Below, piece by piece: positions 1 to 9,305 of a DNA stretch of 34,204 bases (within the stretch, counting starts at the first letter, position 1; each line of letters opens with the position of its first letter). This DNA is from Elusimicrobiota bacterium. Its GTDB lineage: Bacteria; Elusimicrobiota; Elusimicrobia; JACQPE01. The position numbers were made by a program, and so were the translations under genes. The stretch lies in the NCBI GenBank assembly GCA_016205025.1, contig JACQJO010000079.1, positions 1-34,204 of the forward strand, read 5' to 3'. The notes under the pieces were generated by a model that was given only the letters and a program-made list of their open reading frames with translations, was not told the DNA's origin and made no database searches.

Positions 1-749
1 CCGTATTCCGTTCCCAAAGCCCAGTTCGTCTTTTGGTCATAGACCCGGTATTTAAAATCAGCAGCTAAAGCAACTCCGGCAAAGCCATGCCAGGCCAGAC
101 CGCTGGCCAAGGTTAATGGCAGCCGCGTTTCTTCGTTGATGAACCTGATACCTGGACCTAGGTTCTGGATGCTCAATCCAAGAGAAATAGGGATTCTTGT
201 CATGTGATAGAGGCCGCCGGCATCAAGAGCGAAGCCTTGCCCTTTGTCTTGCCCGATCTGGCTTTGGATCAGTTTAACCCCCAGTCCCAAATGGGTTTGA
301 ACGCTCATGGGACGGCTTAAAGCCAACGTGAAAGCATTTGATCTGGAAGAGAAGTTCCCGGTTCTTCTGCCCTGCTCATCCCTTCCTTCCTGTTCAGGGT
401 GGGACAGCATGGACATCCCAAAACCAAGAGCCCCTATCTTGGATGGATACCCCACTCCCAGAAAATCAAAGTTGCTGCCCAAGAGCCACTCTCCATGCAT
501 GGCGGAGAGTTCTCTTTTCTTGATCGCCCCTAATCCCGCGGGGTTCCAGTAAATCGCCGTCGCATCATTGGCCATAGCCGTATAAGCTGAACCCAAGCCA
601 ATGGGTCTGGCCCCCACCCCGATCTTAAGGAAGGAGAAGCCGGAGTTGGTCTGGGCTATAGCCAATCCTTCCGTCATGGCGACCCCGACTAAAGTTAGAA
701 GAAACCATCTCACGAGCCGTTTGTTTATCGCCATATTTTTCATTTTCAT
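1..749 (-). CDS. PorV/PorQ-like outer-membrane protein (C-terminus off window)
   Basis: I translated this frame by hand; it is open from the start to the left edge, so the C-terminus is missing. It begins with a hydrophobic signal segment (RWFLLTLVGVAMTEGLAIAQ) followed by FLKIGVGARPIGLGSAYTAM and AIYWNPAGL. These are the hallmark of the PorV/UPF0164 outer-membrane beta-barrel family, whose best-studied member shuttles cargo in type IX secretion. The start at 749 overlaps the stop of the giant secreted protein by 4 bases (ATGA), so the two are probably translationally coupled; in-frame ATGs also lie at 743 and 734. Its neighbour ends in a FlgD/T9SS-like C-terminal domain, which supports a role in surface export or anchoring, but no type IX motor gene is visible here. 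Family call fairly sure, role inferred. Confidence 0.8.
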   Translation of the reverse strand, partial: MKMKNMAINKRLVRWFLLTLVGVAMTEGLAIAQTNSGFSFLKIGVGARPIGLGSAYTAMANDATAIYWNPAGLGAIKKRELSAMHGEWLLGSNFDFLGVGYPSKIGALGFGMSMLSHPEQEGRDEQGRRTGNFSSRSNAFTLALSRPMSVQTHLGLGVKLIQSQIGQDKGQGFALDAGGLYHMTRIPISLGLSIQNLGPGIRFINEETRLPLTLASGLAWHGFAGVALAADFKYRVYDQKTNWALGTEY

Positions 750-3700
750 CTCACCACGCTAAACCTACCTGTTTTCTTTAAAGATTCACCGCCCTTTCTG
801 GCCGCAATCACATAAAGGTATACATCCGAGGGCAAATCCTGATCCAAGGGGTATTCATAGGCGTACTGAATTCCTTCGCCACGATCCAGGGTTTGGGGGG
901 CCCCATGAAGGGAACGCTCCCACACCATCTCCCCGCTCATGTCATAGACCCTAATCTCAATCTGTTCAGCTAGGCCAGTTTCAACATGGAAGACGGGCCT
1001 TTGTCCGCCTCTGGCTGGGTTGGGGAACACGAACACGCTTCTTAAGGTAAAAGAGGGGTCAGGCCCAGAGGAAAGTTCGGCCAAGCCGGCCGCCTTCTTG
1101 CCTCCACCGTTGTTATTGTTTGAGGTGTTGGCAGCAGTAGTTGTTGAAGAGACGAGGATCAACCGCTCCTGTCCTTGAAGGGTATTGGAGTTGCCGGTAA
1201 CAGCGATCTCTTTAGCCAGGAAATGCCCGGCCATAGCCGCGTTGCCCGCGATCTGTATGGTTGCGGAAGGAGAGTAAAGAACAAAAGCGGCCTGGGCCTC
1301 ACCCGAGAACCGGTGTTCCAGGGCGCCCTCCGAGAACAGGACTAACCGGGATGCCTGTCCCTGGTTATTTAAGTTTCCGCCCCCATTGATGGTTATTGAT
1401 CCTTTCACAAAGATATTGACCGGCCCGTCGAGTGTTAGGTTTCCTTGGCTGGTTACGGTTAAATCCGAGAAAAGATAGGTTCCGGTGGCCAAGGCCAGGG
1501 TAGAGCCGTTACCCACGGTTAAGTTTCCTTCCAAAGAAAGAAACTGCGGAGGAATCCCGGCATTATCATTGGACAGCTCCACTGCTTGGCGTATGGGGAT
1601 CAAATCAATGGGAAGGGGATTTGCTGGATTAGAGACAATAGTTGAACTCCCCAGTAAAACACTGCTTCCTGTAAAGGTAACCTGTGGAGCCAGAATATTG
1701 CCCGTCACCTTAACATTACCCTCGGCTTCAAAAGGCCCATTGGCGACAATGGTTCCCGTAATGTCTGAAGTGCCGGAAGCCTTCAGGGTCCCTGTTCCCG
1801 CGCAAATCAAGACAGAATCCAGAAGAGGTGTGACGAACACGGTGACGGAGCGGGTAAATTCCGTGTTCATCAGGCGGTCCCGGCTAAAGAAGGAAATTAG
1901 GCGCTGCCCTTGAGCCGGTACGCTGAAAGGCCCGGCATAAACTTGGAAAGGCGCTGTGTCAATAGAAAACAGAATCTGTCTAACTCCTGAGGCCGCGCCG
2001 TTAACCAAAGGATCAGAGGCCGATAAAGAGATCAGCGTGCTGGTGGTGATAACCGTTTGTCCAAAAGCGGTTAAAGTCCCTGTGCCCAGAGAGATTGTGG
2101 TTGCGGGCGGCGTGTTATCCACCGCAACTTTAAGGAATCTTGATGCCTCTTGGTTGTCCACCCGGTCCCTGGCAAAATACTCAATAAAGTGGATTCCCTG
2201 CGCGAGGATGGCGAAGCTCCCGGTGTAAACCTGGAAGGAGCCACCGTCAATCTTAAAGAGAGTCTCCTTGACTCCAGAGGCAACCTCATTGGCAACAGGA
2301 TCAACGCTGGTCAACACAATCCCTGTTTGTGAGGTGACGAACGCGTCCGCGTCTTGGGGCTGGGAATCCGGACCATGCGGCGTGAAAGCCGCGGTACCGG
2401 CGTAAGATACCGAAGTTTGGGGCGCGGTTTGATCAACAGCGGTGTTAATCGTTTTTACCGCTTCCTGGTTGCCCACACGATCCTCGCTTTGAACCAGAAC
2501 CGTTCTTTGCCCTTCCGGGAAAAGAGTAAAGCTGGCGACAAAAACTTGGAAAGACCCGCCACCCGTGGTGAGCGAAGTCGAACCGTCAATCTTAAATCTT
2601 ATCTCCTTAACCCCGGAGGCCGAACCATTAACCAACGGATCAACCGCGTTAAAGGATATAAGGGTGTGGGCGGCTACAAAAAGCGGGCCGCCAACAGTCC
2701 CGGGAACTTCCCCGATCGCCCTAAACTGGGGACCGGAAAGATGAAGTGAGGTCATGGGCGCTGTGTTATCCACCGCCACCGTAGCCAACTGGACCTCTTC
2801 TTGGTTGGTTAGCGCGTCTTCGGCAAAGAAGTTGAGTACTAACAAACCATCCGGGTCCGAAGCTAGAAAAAAGGATGAAACAAAAGTTTGTCCCTGTTGT
2901 GGATTAGGATTAAGGAATATCTGGCGCGTGGCGCCTGATACCAAAAGAGTCTGCCGGATAACTCCCAAGCCTTGTCCGTCGCCTATAGCAAGAAGATCAT
3001 CTGTCGAGGTCAGCGTCAGGGCGGTGTTGCTGGTGATGAATACAGGGGAAAATCCAGGGAACTCTTCAAACTTGGGAATCCCGATGGCTAAGTTTGTTCT
3101 TGGCGGCAGAATGTCTCCCACCAGAACCCGGAAGGTTTGATCCAGAGCATTGCCCACATGATCCTGGGCCGTGACCCTTAAAGAGTGAAGCCCTGGACCA
3201 AAAACAACGTCAAATTCTGCCCTGTTATCCTCCTCTCCCCCTGTGGGAGAGGGCAGGGTGAGGGGGACCAAGGTGCCGTTGTCAACAGAAAAGCTGACGG
3301 ATTCTATCCCCGAGACCACTCTGTTGCTTAAGGGATCGGCAACGCTGACGCGCACAATCCCGGTGGAAACCAAAAGAGTGATCCCATCCGCGCTCAAGAG
3401 ATGCGGGTCAGGGGAAGACAGCGTTGCCTGGGGAGCTGTCCGGTCAATGGCAACTACAGCGCTTTTTAGGGTTTCCGTGTTTCCCGCTTGATCGATGCTT
3501 TGAAACTGGATGGTGTTAAAACCTTCTTGAGGAAAGAAGAGTTGCTGTCCTTGGGCGAAGTCATTAAATGGCCCTTCGGTCTGGTTGATTCTAAAGAGCG
3601 TTTTGTAAACTCCTAAACCGCTTAACCGGCCCAAGGGCGGGTCCCGGGCGGTAATAGCGTATGCCGTTTGGCTTGAAGCGAACACCTGGCCCGAGGGATC

Positions 3701-6622
3701 GATAAATTCTTTGCCCTCTTCTTTAACCAAGCTGGTCACCGGAGCGATTGCATCTTTCAGGAACACCGCAAAGAAGGAAAGGGACGTTAATGGAAGAACA
3801 AAAAGATTGCTTTGAGTGTCAGGTCCCAGGTCAGCGACCAGAACCCATTGACTCAAAGCCGGCTTAAAGTGGTAAACCCGCAAGCTTTGCTCCAAGAGCT
3901 CATCCATTAAGTCTTGATAGCGAAACTGGATGGTGGCTCCCCCGGCGAGAGCCGGGTCCGGGCTGATGATGTCAAAGAGACCGCTGGCCAGGATCAACCC
4001 CTGGGCAGCAGCCGCGCTGGTGGCCACAGCCACGGCGGGGTTGGCGGTTACCGTTGAAACCTGGATGATGCTGACCCCCGAAACAGGGGAGATCAGGGAC
4101 ACCTCGGCCAAGCCATTAACCAGGGTTGTGCTTTGCGCCACCTCCAGGGTTTTGACCTGGGCGATGTTCGATACCGAGAAATTTAAGAGTTCGTCTAACG
4201 CCTTAACCCCAAAGAAGTAGGTGGTTCCATCGGAAAGACCAGAAACCGTCAAACTTTCCTGGGTTCCTGCTAAAGAAGGAATAGGAATACTAGAGACCAA
4301 GGTTCCTTGACTAAATGTTTCTAGACTTAAAACAAAGAAAGAAGAATAACGGACTTCATACTGCATGGCGGTTCCTGCGTTCCCATCATCGCCCACCGCG
4401 GCCCAGGAAAGGAGAACCTCTCCCCGGTTGCCTGTAGCCTGCGCTGACAAAGTAGTGATTGTGCTGGGCGCTACAGGATCAATGCCGGAGAGGTAACCCA
4501 GAAATACCTTGCTCCCTCCTGGAGCCGCCATCTCCTCATTGCCCGTTTCCGCTGCCACCAGTTGAACCTGGGACTGGGTGGCTCCGAAGAGATCAAAACT
4601 GGCCGATGCGCCGCCCCCCTCATCAACTACCGCGCGCGCCAGCCTCACTGCGCGCGTGGACACATCCACAATAAATCCTGTGTTAAAGCTGAATCCATCT
4701 AATGTCAGATTGAGAAATTTATCTCCTTGGGTAATGGTTGAGGTATCCACGAAGATGGAGGTCGAAGAAGTTGTGCTTAACGCCACGGAGCCGGATTGCC
4801 CGTTGATCGTGAAGGTGGCGAGCGTAACGCCGGGATTGGTGACCGATATCTGAATCGGCTGGCTTAAATCCACCACCCCAAAAAGATCAACAGGCACAAA
4901 CACATCCGCAGGAGTCACGAACTCCCCTGCGGGCGATACCGTGACGAGCCCTGTTTTATTAACCGCCCTGATCCTAAAAAAGAACCGGGCAGGGGAAAGG
5001 ACGGAACAATCCAGTAAAGCTGTGTGGGAACGAGAAAGGGCGCTTACTGTCTTGACATGGAGAACCTGGGGTTCCAATGAGCTTGAGGTGGAATACTCCA
5101 CCACAGCCGTTGTGTTGTCATCGGTATTCCAGGTGACTTGAACAAAGTTGGAGGCCACAACAGGAACCTGGATATTAGAGATAACAGGAGTTGTGCCGTC
5201 AAAGAAAGCGGAGGCTTTGGCCGGGGTGGTGGAAACAGGGGCAGCCTCCAGATTCCCCGCGATGTCTTTGGCCTGGGTATAGAAGTCGTAATTTCCATCT
5301 CCCGTAGTATTAAACTCAAAGGTTCCGCTGTTTCCTGAAATAGAGGACAAGGGAGCCGACTGCCAAGCCCCGAACAACCCGTCATCATTACTGTCCTTTC
5401 TCACCCACAAAAACGTCTTATCCACCCCGCTTCCGGTCGCCCCGTTCTGATCAGAAGAGTTAAAACCGACTGGGATGGACCCTGTCGAGAAAGTGGAAGG
5501 GGAAACTGAAGCATTGGATACAGGGACAAGATCGTCGAACCGAAGGGTCACCACCCCCGCGCTCAAGGGATCGGCATTGCCCACATTGTCTTCAAGCCAA
5601 ACATAAATTGAGTTGGCTCCGTTAACAATGGAGGTAGAGCTAAACACAAAGGACCCTGCTCCTGCCAAGAAGGTTCCCTCGCTGTTGGACACGGGAGGCG
5701 TTCCATCCAGCTTCGCCAGGGCCCCTTTGATTCCACTGCCCCCAAGATTGTCCAGGCCCGCGTGGCTGATGGTGAAGCTTTTGGTGTTTTTCCAGGGAGA
5801 GGGGGAAGAGCCGTCGGCCAAGAGGTTAGAGGGCGTGACCGGAGCTACGCCATCTACCACAAAGCTGCTGGTTTTGACGGCTTCCGCGTTGCCGGCGTTG
5901 TCTGAACTGGCAAGTACGATAAAGTGGCTGCCATCAGACAAAGTAAAGGTGCTAATAAAAGGATTAAGCTCATCGACATTCTGGGCCGTTTGGTCAACTT
6001 TAAAACCAATAAAGGCCACCTCTGAAGTTACGGCGTCTTCAACGATAGCGTCAATGGCATCAAGACCAATAGAGGCGCTTGAGGATATAAACGTGTCGCC
6101 GCCGCTGACAAACAAGGGGCCGTCGAAGGTAACAGCTGTTGTTGGGGGATCTCGATCTTCGGAGATGCCTCCACCGAAGGAATGATCTTCTTCATCCAGA
6201 GTTTCTGAACTAAAAGTTTTAAAAGCGTTGGACGTTCTAAAGTGCCAGATCAGCCTGGGCACATGCAGATTGGGGGTATCGGTTTTTAGTTCAGCCAAGA
6301 CCTCGGTTCTCTGATTTGTTGGGATGAAAGAGGCGCCAACCTCCAAGTCAATGCGCATGACCAGGGAATCCCCTGGCGGCAGGGAAATCGGGCCGATAAC
6401 CGAGGTGTTAAGGAGATTTAACCAGGCGGGCTTACTGCTGATTTCTACTCTGACGTTTTCCAGAAAATTTGGATTGGTGGGATCGTTTTGGACAGGGATA
6501 TCAAAGCTGATTTTATCCCCGATCTCAACAATATCGGGATTAGTTTTAAGGGCCTGGGCAGGCTGGACGGCTAAACCTGCCACCAGGATCAGCGCGATTG
6601 CACTTGATATCCCTTTTTCCAT
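746..6622 (-). CDS. Giant secreted multidomain protein with OmpL47-like repeats and FlgD/T9SS-like C-terminal domain
   Basis: 1958 residues with an N-terminal signal peptide (hydrophobic stretch ending AQA). The middle holds many Ig-like repeats of about 100 residues with the recurring pattern TAPxTS, SGVKxxxFKIDGG and DRVGNxE, like OmpL47-type beta domains. A fibronectin-III-like module lies near residues 720-810. Residues about 1600-1830 are Gly/Asn/Thr-rich with short strand repeats, like a right-handed beta helix. The last ~95 residues (FPNPARGG, RVYDMSGE, DVYLYVI, TGRFSVVR) form a FlgD/type-IX-sorting-like beta sandwich. It is probably a surface adhesin or matrix protein. It is coupled by ATGA overlap to a PorV-like gene, consistent with export through a type IX-like route, which is inference. 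A dispersed repeat is embedded in frame near residue 1120. Confidence 0.85.
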   Translation of the reverse strand: MEKGISSAIALILVAGLAVQPAQALKTNPDIVEIGDKISFDIPVQNDPTNPNFLENVRVEISSKPAWLNLLNTSVIGPISLPPGDSLVMRIDLEVGASFIPTNQRTEVLAELKTDTPNLHVPRLIWHFRTSNAFKTFSSETLDEEDHSFGGGISEDRDPPTTAVTFDGPLFVSGGDTFISSSASIGLDAIDAIVEDAVTSEVAFIGFKVDQTAQNVDELNPFISTFTLSDGSHFIVLASSDNAGNAEAVKTSSFVVDGVAPVTPSNLLADGSSPSPWKNTKSFTISHAGLDNLGGSGIKGALAKLDGTPPVSNSEGTFLAGAGSFVFSSTSIVNGANSIYVWLEDNVGNADPLSAGVVTLRFDDLVPVSNASVSPSTFSTGSIPVGFNSSDQNGATGSGVDKTFLWVRKDSNDDGLFGAWQSAPLSSISGNSGTFEFNTTGDGNYDFYTQAKDIAGNLEAAPVSTTPAKASAFFDGTTPVISNIQVPVVASNFVQVTWNTDDNTTAVVEYSTSSSLEPQVLHVKTVSALSRSHTALLDCSVLSPARFFFRIRAVNKTGLVTVSPAGEFVTPADVFVPVDLFGVVDLSQPIQISVTNPGVTLATFTINGQSGSVALSTTSSTSIFVDTSTITQGDKFLNLTLDGFSFNTGFIVDVSTRAVRLARAVVDEGGGASASFDLFGATQSQVQLVAAETGNEEMAAPGGSKVFLGYLSGIDPVAPSTITTLSAQATGNRGEVLLSWAAVGDDGNAGTAMQYEVRYSSFFVLSLETFSQGTLVSSIPIPSLAGTQESLTVSGLSDGTTYFFGVKALDELLNFSVSNIAQVKTLEVAQSTTLVNGLAEVSLISPVSGVSIIQVSTVTANPAVAVATSAAAAQGLILASGLFDIISPDPALAGGATIQFRYQDLMDELLEQSLRVYHFKPALSQWVLVADLGPDTQSNLFVLPLTSLSFFAVFLKDAIAPVTSLVKEEGKEFIDPSGQVFASSQTAYAITARDPPLGRLSGLGVYKTLFRINQTEGPFNDFAQGQQLFFPQEGFNTIQFQSIDQAGNTETLKSAVVAIDRTAPQATLSSPDPHLLSADGITLLVSTGIVRVSVADPLSNRVVSGIESVSFSVDNGTLVPLTLPSPTGGEEDNRAEFDVVFGPGLHSLRVTAQDHVGNALDQTFRVLVGDILPPRTNLAIGIPKFEEFPGFSPVFITSNTALTLTSTDDLLAIGDGQGLGVIRQTLLVSGATRQIFLNPNPQQGQTFVSSFFLASDPDGLLVLNFFAEDALTNQEEVQLATVAVDNTAPMTSLHLSGPQFRAIGEVPGTVGGPLFVAAHTLISFNAVDPLVNGSASGVKEIRFKIDGSTSLTTGGGSFQVFVASFTLFPEGQRTVLVQSEDRVGNQEAVKTINTAVDQTAPQTSVSYAGTAAFTPHGPDSQPQDADAFVTSQTGIVLTSVDPVANEVASGVKETLFKIDGGSFQVYTGSFAILAQGIHFIEYFARDRVDNQEASRFLKVAVDNTPPATTISLGTGTLTAFGQTVITTSTLISLSASDPLVNGAASGVRQILFSIDTAPFQVYAGPFSVPAQGQRLISFFSRDRLMNTEFTRSVTVFVTPLLDSVLICAGTGTLKASGTSDITGTIVANGPFEAEGNVKVTGNILAPQVTFTGSSVLLGSSTIVSNPANPLPIDLIPIRQAVELSNDNAGIPPQFLSLEGNLTVGNGSTLALATGTYLFSDLTVTSQGNLTLDGPVNIFVKGSITINGGGNLNNQGQASRLVLFSEGALEHRFSGEAQAAFVLYSPSATIQIAGNAAMAGHFLAKEIAVTGNSNTLQGQERLILVSSTTTAANTSNNNNGGGKKAAGLAELSSGPDPSFTLRSVFVFPNPARGGQRPVFHVETGLAEQIEIRVYDMSGEMVWERSLHGAPQTLDRGEGIQYAYEYPLDQDLPSDVYLYVIAARKGGESLKKTGRFSVVR
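3232..3266. repeat. Dispersed GC-rich palindromic repeat inside a coding gene
   Basis: Arms CCTCTCCCCCT and GGGAGAGG are followed by a CAGGGTGAGGGGG tail. Read on the minus strand the element encodes LTLPSPTGGE without breaking the giant protein's frame. This wording is shared by a widespread family of bacterial intergenic repeats (known by recollection, not searched). Confidence 0.7.
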
Positions 6623-6634
6623 GTATATATTCCT

Positions 6635-6685
6635 GACTACATAGGCTCCACGTTCGCCCCGAATCTATTCGGGGGTACATCCTCC
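6635..6685 (-). promoter_or_regulatory. Two-hairpin leader motif, copy A
   Basis: In the 107-bp gap before the giant protein, the minus strand reads GGAGGATGTA, a 7-bp hairpin (CCCCGAA/TTCGGGG, positions 6657-6674), then a second hairpin (ACGTGG/CTATGT with loop AGC, 6639-6653) and AGT. Copy B upstream of 9784 keeps the flanking words but changes paired bases together. Structured RNA or a transcribed repeat; no match to a riboswitch class I know. Confidence 0.5.
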
Positions 6686-6729
6686 GTCATTACCAAAGAT
6701 TGTTTCCTTGCCATAAGCAAAATCTGTTC

Positions 6730-7617
6730 TTATTTCTTCTCCTTTTTATTTTTTTCCTCAAGACGATCCAAGAGATACAGGGCATTGAGCCGGACCAAGG
6801 CGTCGGCTTCGTCGGTTAGGTTGCCCTTTTTCTTTTCCTTTAAGACGTATTTTTCAATGCCCTCCACGGATTTTTTGAGTTTCTTCTTGTCTTGCGTGTT
6901 TAAATCAGAAATCAGCTTTTTGATTTTTTCAAGCTGTTGGTCGGATTTGATCCAGCCGAGCTTATGGGCTTCGGTGGCATCAGAGAGCATCCTGGCGGTC
7001 CAGGTGCTGGAGGTGAAGGGGTCGGGAGGGGAGACGGGAGCGAGGGTTTGGCCTAAAAATTCAATCCCCCTATCAACTTCAAGATCAAAATCTTTTTTTC
7101 CTTTGGGTAAATCAAATTGCTCGGGTAATGAATAGAAATCCCAATTCATTCCGCCGGTTCTAAATCTTCTAATGCCCGGCGGCTCTTTTGTTCGTAATCC
7201 AAATCCCGATATATTGTCGCCTGGCTGCAACCAGTTAGCTCTCTCACCTATGTGACGAGAGCTCCATGCCGCATATTGCCCCCCCGATTGCCATGCGAGT
7301 GGTGAAAAAATTTGTACAGATCTAATCTGATCACTCCCGGTGATCGCCAAAGAATGGGCTTGAATGTCGTGCTCGATGCCCACGTCTTCTCTTGACAGAG
7401 GGTGTGATTGTGGATTCTTTCTTAAATCCACCTCGAAAGTGTACAGGAACATTTCATTTTTAGGCGAATTATTCAGGGTATATATATATACATATTCACC
7501 TGCTACCGTTGCTGTCACAGAAGACCTCACCACCACATCTACCAGCCTTGGCCACGGTTTCCCAGCCTGGGCCAAAGAAAACGGCATGATCGAACCCAGC
7601 AAAAACACCATTTTCAT
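6730..7617 (-). CDS. Secreted protein of unknown function
   Basis: 295 residues if started at 7617; an in-frame ATG at 7632 would add five. I chose 7617 because the ATG overlaps the TAA of the upstream gene by one base (TAATG) with GAGG just before it. A signal peptide (MVFLLGSIMPFSLAQA) precedes a globular region with aromatic beta-rich segments. After about residue 215 it becomes Lys/Glu-rich and probably alpha-helical (KKLISDLNTQDKKKLKKSVE, ending EEKNKKEKK). I do not recognise a family. By coupling to the preceding Ig/M15-like protein it belongs to the same secreted-protein operon, so a periplasmic or surface location is likely. No catalytic motif seen. Confidence 0.7.
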   Translation of the reverse strand: MKMVFLLGSIMPFSLAQAGKPWPRLVDVVVRSSVTATVAGEYVYIYTLNNSPKNEMFLYTFEVDLRKNPQSHPLSREDVGIEHDIQAHSLAITGSDQIRSVQIFSPLAWQSGGQYAAWSSRHIGERANWLQPGDNISGFGLRTKEPPGIRRFRTGGMNWDFYSLPEQFDLPKGKKDFDLEVDRGIEFLGQTLAPVSPPDPFTSSTWTARMLSDATEAHKLGWIKSDQQLEKIKKLISDLNTQDKKKLKKSVEGIEKYVLKEKKKGNLTDEADALVRLNALYLLDRLEEKNKKEKK

Positions 7618-9305
7618 TAATCCTCGATACATTCAGACCCCTCCGGCAATGCTTGGATACATGAGGCACCCCACTCAGAGGCTGGGCACTCAAAATGGAC
7701 GTTGCAGATTTTTCTGCCGTTTTTGAAACCTTGTTCTACGATTCTTCGGCAATTGATTCGTTTATTTGGATCAGGATTGCTTTGGGAAGCATCCACGATT
7801 CGTTGAAGATGAGCCCCCATATCCTTTATCCGTTTTAATTCTTTCGTACCATTTGACAGCGTAACCTCATGGCTCCTATCAATATCCACACTTGTCCCTT
7901 TTCTGTGGCATTCGTGTCCTGGCTGCCAATTGGCATTAAGGTCAAACAACCCCCCATTGATAAGGCTCACGTCATTAATACCCAGAGTAGCTCCGCTGGA
8001 CTGAAAATGCCCAAAAGCCAGCTTGGTGACTTCGGTGTAAAGCGTCTGGGTACCGTAATGGTTAGTGGGATGGAACTGGTTTTTAAAATTTACAAACGGA
8101 TCATTGCCCGTTAAGCGGTAGAAGGTGGGCGGAGAAGAAAGCTGTTCTTTCTGTATCCCCAGCATCTGCACATTAACAAAAGCATTGACCTGCCTGTTTG
8201 ATCCATCCTGCAAAGTCAGTCTGATCATCTCGGTTCCGGAGACTTCAGAGGGAAGATAGGTCAGGGCAGCTCCCCCTGTTCCCGATGGCGCGCTAAGTGT
8301 CCCCCTGGGTCTTCTTGTGGTGTCATGGATATGGCCCCCTGTGCCAAAAACAGGCAGAACCTCGATGGACCACGCCAGCGTTGAGGAGGATGTCTGTATG
8401 TTGACCATGGCCTGAGTATCCTGAGGTGGATTGAGGGTACCCACACCCCCAGGGGCCACCGTGGAGGGAGAAACCGAAAGGGTCAAAAGCGGTTGAGAAA
8501 GATTATCTGGATCGGGAATACTCCCTTTTTTCTGGAACAAAGGAACCTCCGAAACCCTGTCTCTCCTTTGGGATCCCTCGATCGCGGTGATGTTGAAAAT
8601 GATCTCTTGCCCTGCTTGGCAGTCTGCGCAGAATGCCCGGAATTTATAGAGTCCTGTCGTGGGGCCAAGCGCGGCGGTGGCCCGGACGATGCCGAATTGA
8701 TCTGTAGCATTGTTCGCAGGAGCGATTGAGGCTCCTGTGGAAGATTCTGGCAAAACGCTCCAGTTAACACTCATGCCCTCCTCTCCTTTACTGTCATGCA
8801 CATTGACGGCCTTGACCCTCAAGGCTCCTTTAAGTATGTCTCCTTTGAATGCGGCAAAATCATTGACGAATTTTAAAAGAGCAATGGATTCTTCTTTTGT
8901 GGCGGCGGTGGCTGTAAAAGTTACCGTCGGATTAAGATCGCAATTATTGCAAGTTGCCTGGACGGTATAGATTCCGGCCGCAGAACCGAGCGTCATGCTG
9001 ATTGTGACCAGGCCGCTGGAGTCGGATACTCCGGTAAAAGCGGATAAAGAAACGCCCTCTCCTCCGACAGGAATGTTTGTGGTGGAAAATTGCACAAGGA
9101 CCCCTGCTTTGGGCGTGCCATCGCTAAAAGTAGTTTTGACCACTAAAGCTTGAGGCAAAATCCTTCCCGCGATCTGTGTCTGGTTATCACCGCTGATTTT
9201 ATCCAAACGCGTGGTCTGGCCCAAATCCACCACCACAATCTTACCCTGGGTGCTTTGGAACGAGGGTAGATCGCAACCCTGCGGGTTTCCCTGGCAACCG
9301 GGCAC
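7617..9305 (-). CDS. Ig-domain secreted protein with C-terminal M15-like peptidase domain (3' part of a frameshifted gene)
   Basis: 562 residues from a GTG, but the apparent start is probably not real: the upstream frame (9784) encodes the matching signal peptide and first domain, and shifting frame near 9300 joins them into one protein of about 720 residues. Two invasin/Big-like Ig domains (each with SGLVTISMTLGSAAGIYTVQ or GIVRATAALGPTTGLYKF) cover residues about 40-245, and a third beta domain follows. The C-terminal ~150 residues contain GHECHRKGTSVDID (H467, D474) and NVHFE (H537, E539). This is the SxHxxGxAxD plus HxE zinc pattern of M15/LAS peptidases that cut peptidoglycan cross-links. 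Four Cys in that domain suggest disulfides. Peptidase activity is inferred from motifs only. Confidence 0.72.
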   Translation of the reverse strand: MPGCQGNPQGCDLPSFQSTQGKIVVVDLGQTTRLDKISGDNQTQIAGRILPQALVVKTTFSDGTPKAGVLVQFSTTNIPVGGEGVSLSAFTGVSDSSGLVTISMTLGSAAGIYTVQATCNNCDLNPTVTFTATAATKEESIALLKFVNDFAAFKGDILKGALRVKAVNVHDSKGEEGMSVNWSVLPESSTGASIAPANNATDQFGIVRATAALGPTTGLYKFRAFCADCQAGQEIIFNITAIEGSQRRDRVSEVPLFQKKGSIPDPDNLSQPLLTLSVSPSTVAPGGVGTLNPPQDTQAMVNIQTSSSTLAWSIEVLPVFGTGGHIHDTTRRPRGTLSAPSGTGGAALTYLPSEVSGTEMIRLTLQDGSNRQVNAFVNVQMLGIQKEQLSSPPTFYRLTGNDPFVNFKNQFHPTNHYGTQTLYTEVTKLAFGHFQSSGATLGINDVSLINGGLFDLNANWQPGHECHRKGTSVDIDRSHEVTLSNGTKELKRIKDMGAHLQRIVDASQSNPDPNKRINCRRIVEQGFKNGRKICNVHFECPASEWGASCIQALPEGSECIED

